Shown: piece by piece, positions 29,510 to 30,186 of the stretch
Position numbering within the stretch: position 1 is the first letter of the stretch
Layout: each line of letters starts with the position of its first letter
NCBI GenBank assembly: GCA_039698075.1
Contig: JBDKTJ010000058.1
Span: 1 to 30,186, forward strand
From: JAJFVC01 sp039698075
GTDB taxonomy: Bacteria; Planctomycetota; Planctomycetia; Pirellulales; Thermoguttaceae
Length of the DNA: 30,186 nt
Direction: 5' to 3'
The notes under the pieces: generated by a model
The model's input: the letters and a program-made list of their open reading frames with translations, nothing else
The model's database searches: none
What the model was told of the DNA's origin: nothing
Translations under genes and position numbers: made by a program

Positions 29510-30186
29510 ATGCTGGCTCCCAATCAACTACTAACGCTGACCGTTCTGCTGGGCTCGCTGGGTCTGTGGCTGATGCTGCCGCGCGGCACGTCGCGTGGAC
29601 GCGGCGTCGGGATGGTGTTGGCCGCGGTCGCGCTGGGGCTTGGGGCGTCGCAGATGCCGGGGATTGGCCGGTGGATGGCCGACGCGGTGTTTTGGGTGTT
29701 GGCGGTCGTGACCGTCGTCTCGGCGGCTTCGGCCGTCACGTTTCGCAATCCGTTGTACTGCGCGATTTGGTTCGGGCAGACGATGTTGGGCGTGGCCGGA
29801 CTGTTTCTGTTCACCGGGGCCCAATTCTTGGCCGTCGCCACCGTGATCGTCTATGTCGGCGCGATTCTGGTCACGTTCCTGTTCGTCTTGATGCTCGCAC
29901 AGCCGGAGGGCAAGGCGATTTACGATCGGGTGAGTTGGGAGGCGTTGGTGTCCTCGGCCACCGGCATGGTGTTGGTCGGCGTGTTGTCGATGACCATCGG
30001 CGGGGTTTTTGGTTCGGTGTCGATGAAGATTGCAGCTCCGACCGAAACGACGTTGAACGCCGGCGTGTTGGCCTCGGACCACGTGGCTCGATTGGGCCAC
30101 GAGTTGTACGATCATCATGTCGTCGTGTTCGAAGCGGTCGGCGTGTTGCTGCTGGTGGCTCTGATCGGGGCGGTGGCGATCGTGCA
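29510..30186 (+). CDS. nuoJ: NADH-quinone oxidoreductase subunit J, cut by the window end
   Basis: 225 codons of a membrane subunit of the proton-pumping arm; the frame is open at the window end. Five hydrophobic helices are visible (about 5-25, 30-48, 58-78, 88-120 and 145-165), and a sixth begins near 200. The family core GAQFLAVATVIVYVGAILVTF followed by LFVLMLAQP (about 104-135) is unmistakable. ATG 29510 has no Shine-Dalgarno; it follows the C-rich arm of a heptamer element. nuoK is expected next, outside the window. Confidence 0.93.
   Translation, partial: MLAPNQLLTLTVLLGSLGLWLMLPRGTSRGRGVGMVLAAVALGLGASQMPGIGRWMADAVFWVLAVVTVVSAASAVTFRNPLYCAIWFGQTMLGVAGLFLFTGAQFLAVATVIVYVGAILVTFLFVLMLAQPEGKAIYDRVSWEALVSSATGMVLVGVLSMTIGGVFGSVSMKIAAPTETTLNAGVLASDHVARLGHELYDHHVVVFEAVGVLLLVALIGAVAIV

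Overview
The window suggests a planctomycete, probably of the Pirellulales. This is inference from family-level resemblance: a ten-gene complex I operon with a short NuoG, two GroEL paralogues around one GroES, planctomycete-type orphan membrane and secreted proteins, and many GTG starts. No rRNA or other marker is present to fix the taxon.

Positions 1-7420 are accessory DNA, most likely part of a prophage read leftwards. From right to left they hold a small coiled-coil protein, a winged-helix protein with an elaborate control region, two small early proteins (one an excisionase/AlpA-type helix-turn-helix), a lambda-O-like replication initiator, a DnaC-like helicase loader, a Gln-rich virion-like protein, two unassigned phage-type genes and the first codons of another gene. 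The right edge holds what looks like the C-terminal remnant of an integrase. The initiator gene contains five perfect 10-bp cores, four spaced exactly 24 bp apart, next to a T-rich block. This looks like an origin buried in the initiator gene, in the same layout as phage lambda.

Positions 7506-20880 are chromosomal housekeeping genes. On the minus strand are a DsbD-type thiol:disulfide transporter with a methyltransferase behind it, and a protein-quality cluster groEL-groES-groEL-dnaJ-grpE-(FmdB zinc ribbon)-yacG followed by a planctomycete membrane protein. Also present are a lone P-II signalling protein (plus), a PPP-family phosphatase (minus), ruvX (plus) and a Tyr/His-rich secreted protein (plus). 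A near-perfect sigma-54 promoter precedes the first groEL.

Positions 21026-30186 are nuoABCDEFGHIJ, the NADH:quinone oxidoreductase, with nuoJ cut by the window end. A possible short RNA or attenuator and a good sigma-70-type promoter precede nuoA. The operon is punctuated by period-7 arrays (consensus near GGGATTA/TAATCCC), several of them foldback pairs. They sit at gene ends and starts and, in one case, inside nuoA. The same class lies between groES and groEL and before ruvX. Several arrays form the stop-codon region of the preceding gene, and nuoD, nuoH and nuoJ begin just after one with no visible Shine-Dalgarno sequence. A second, unrelated intergenic repeat (core CGCTTGCGATTT) occurs about four times.
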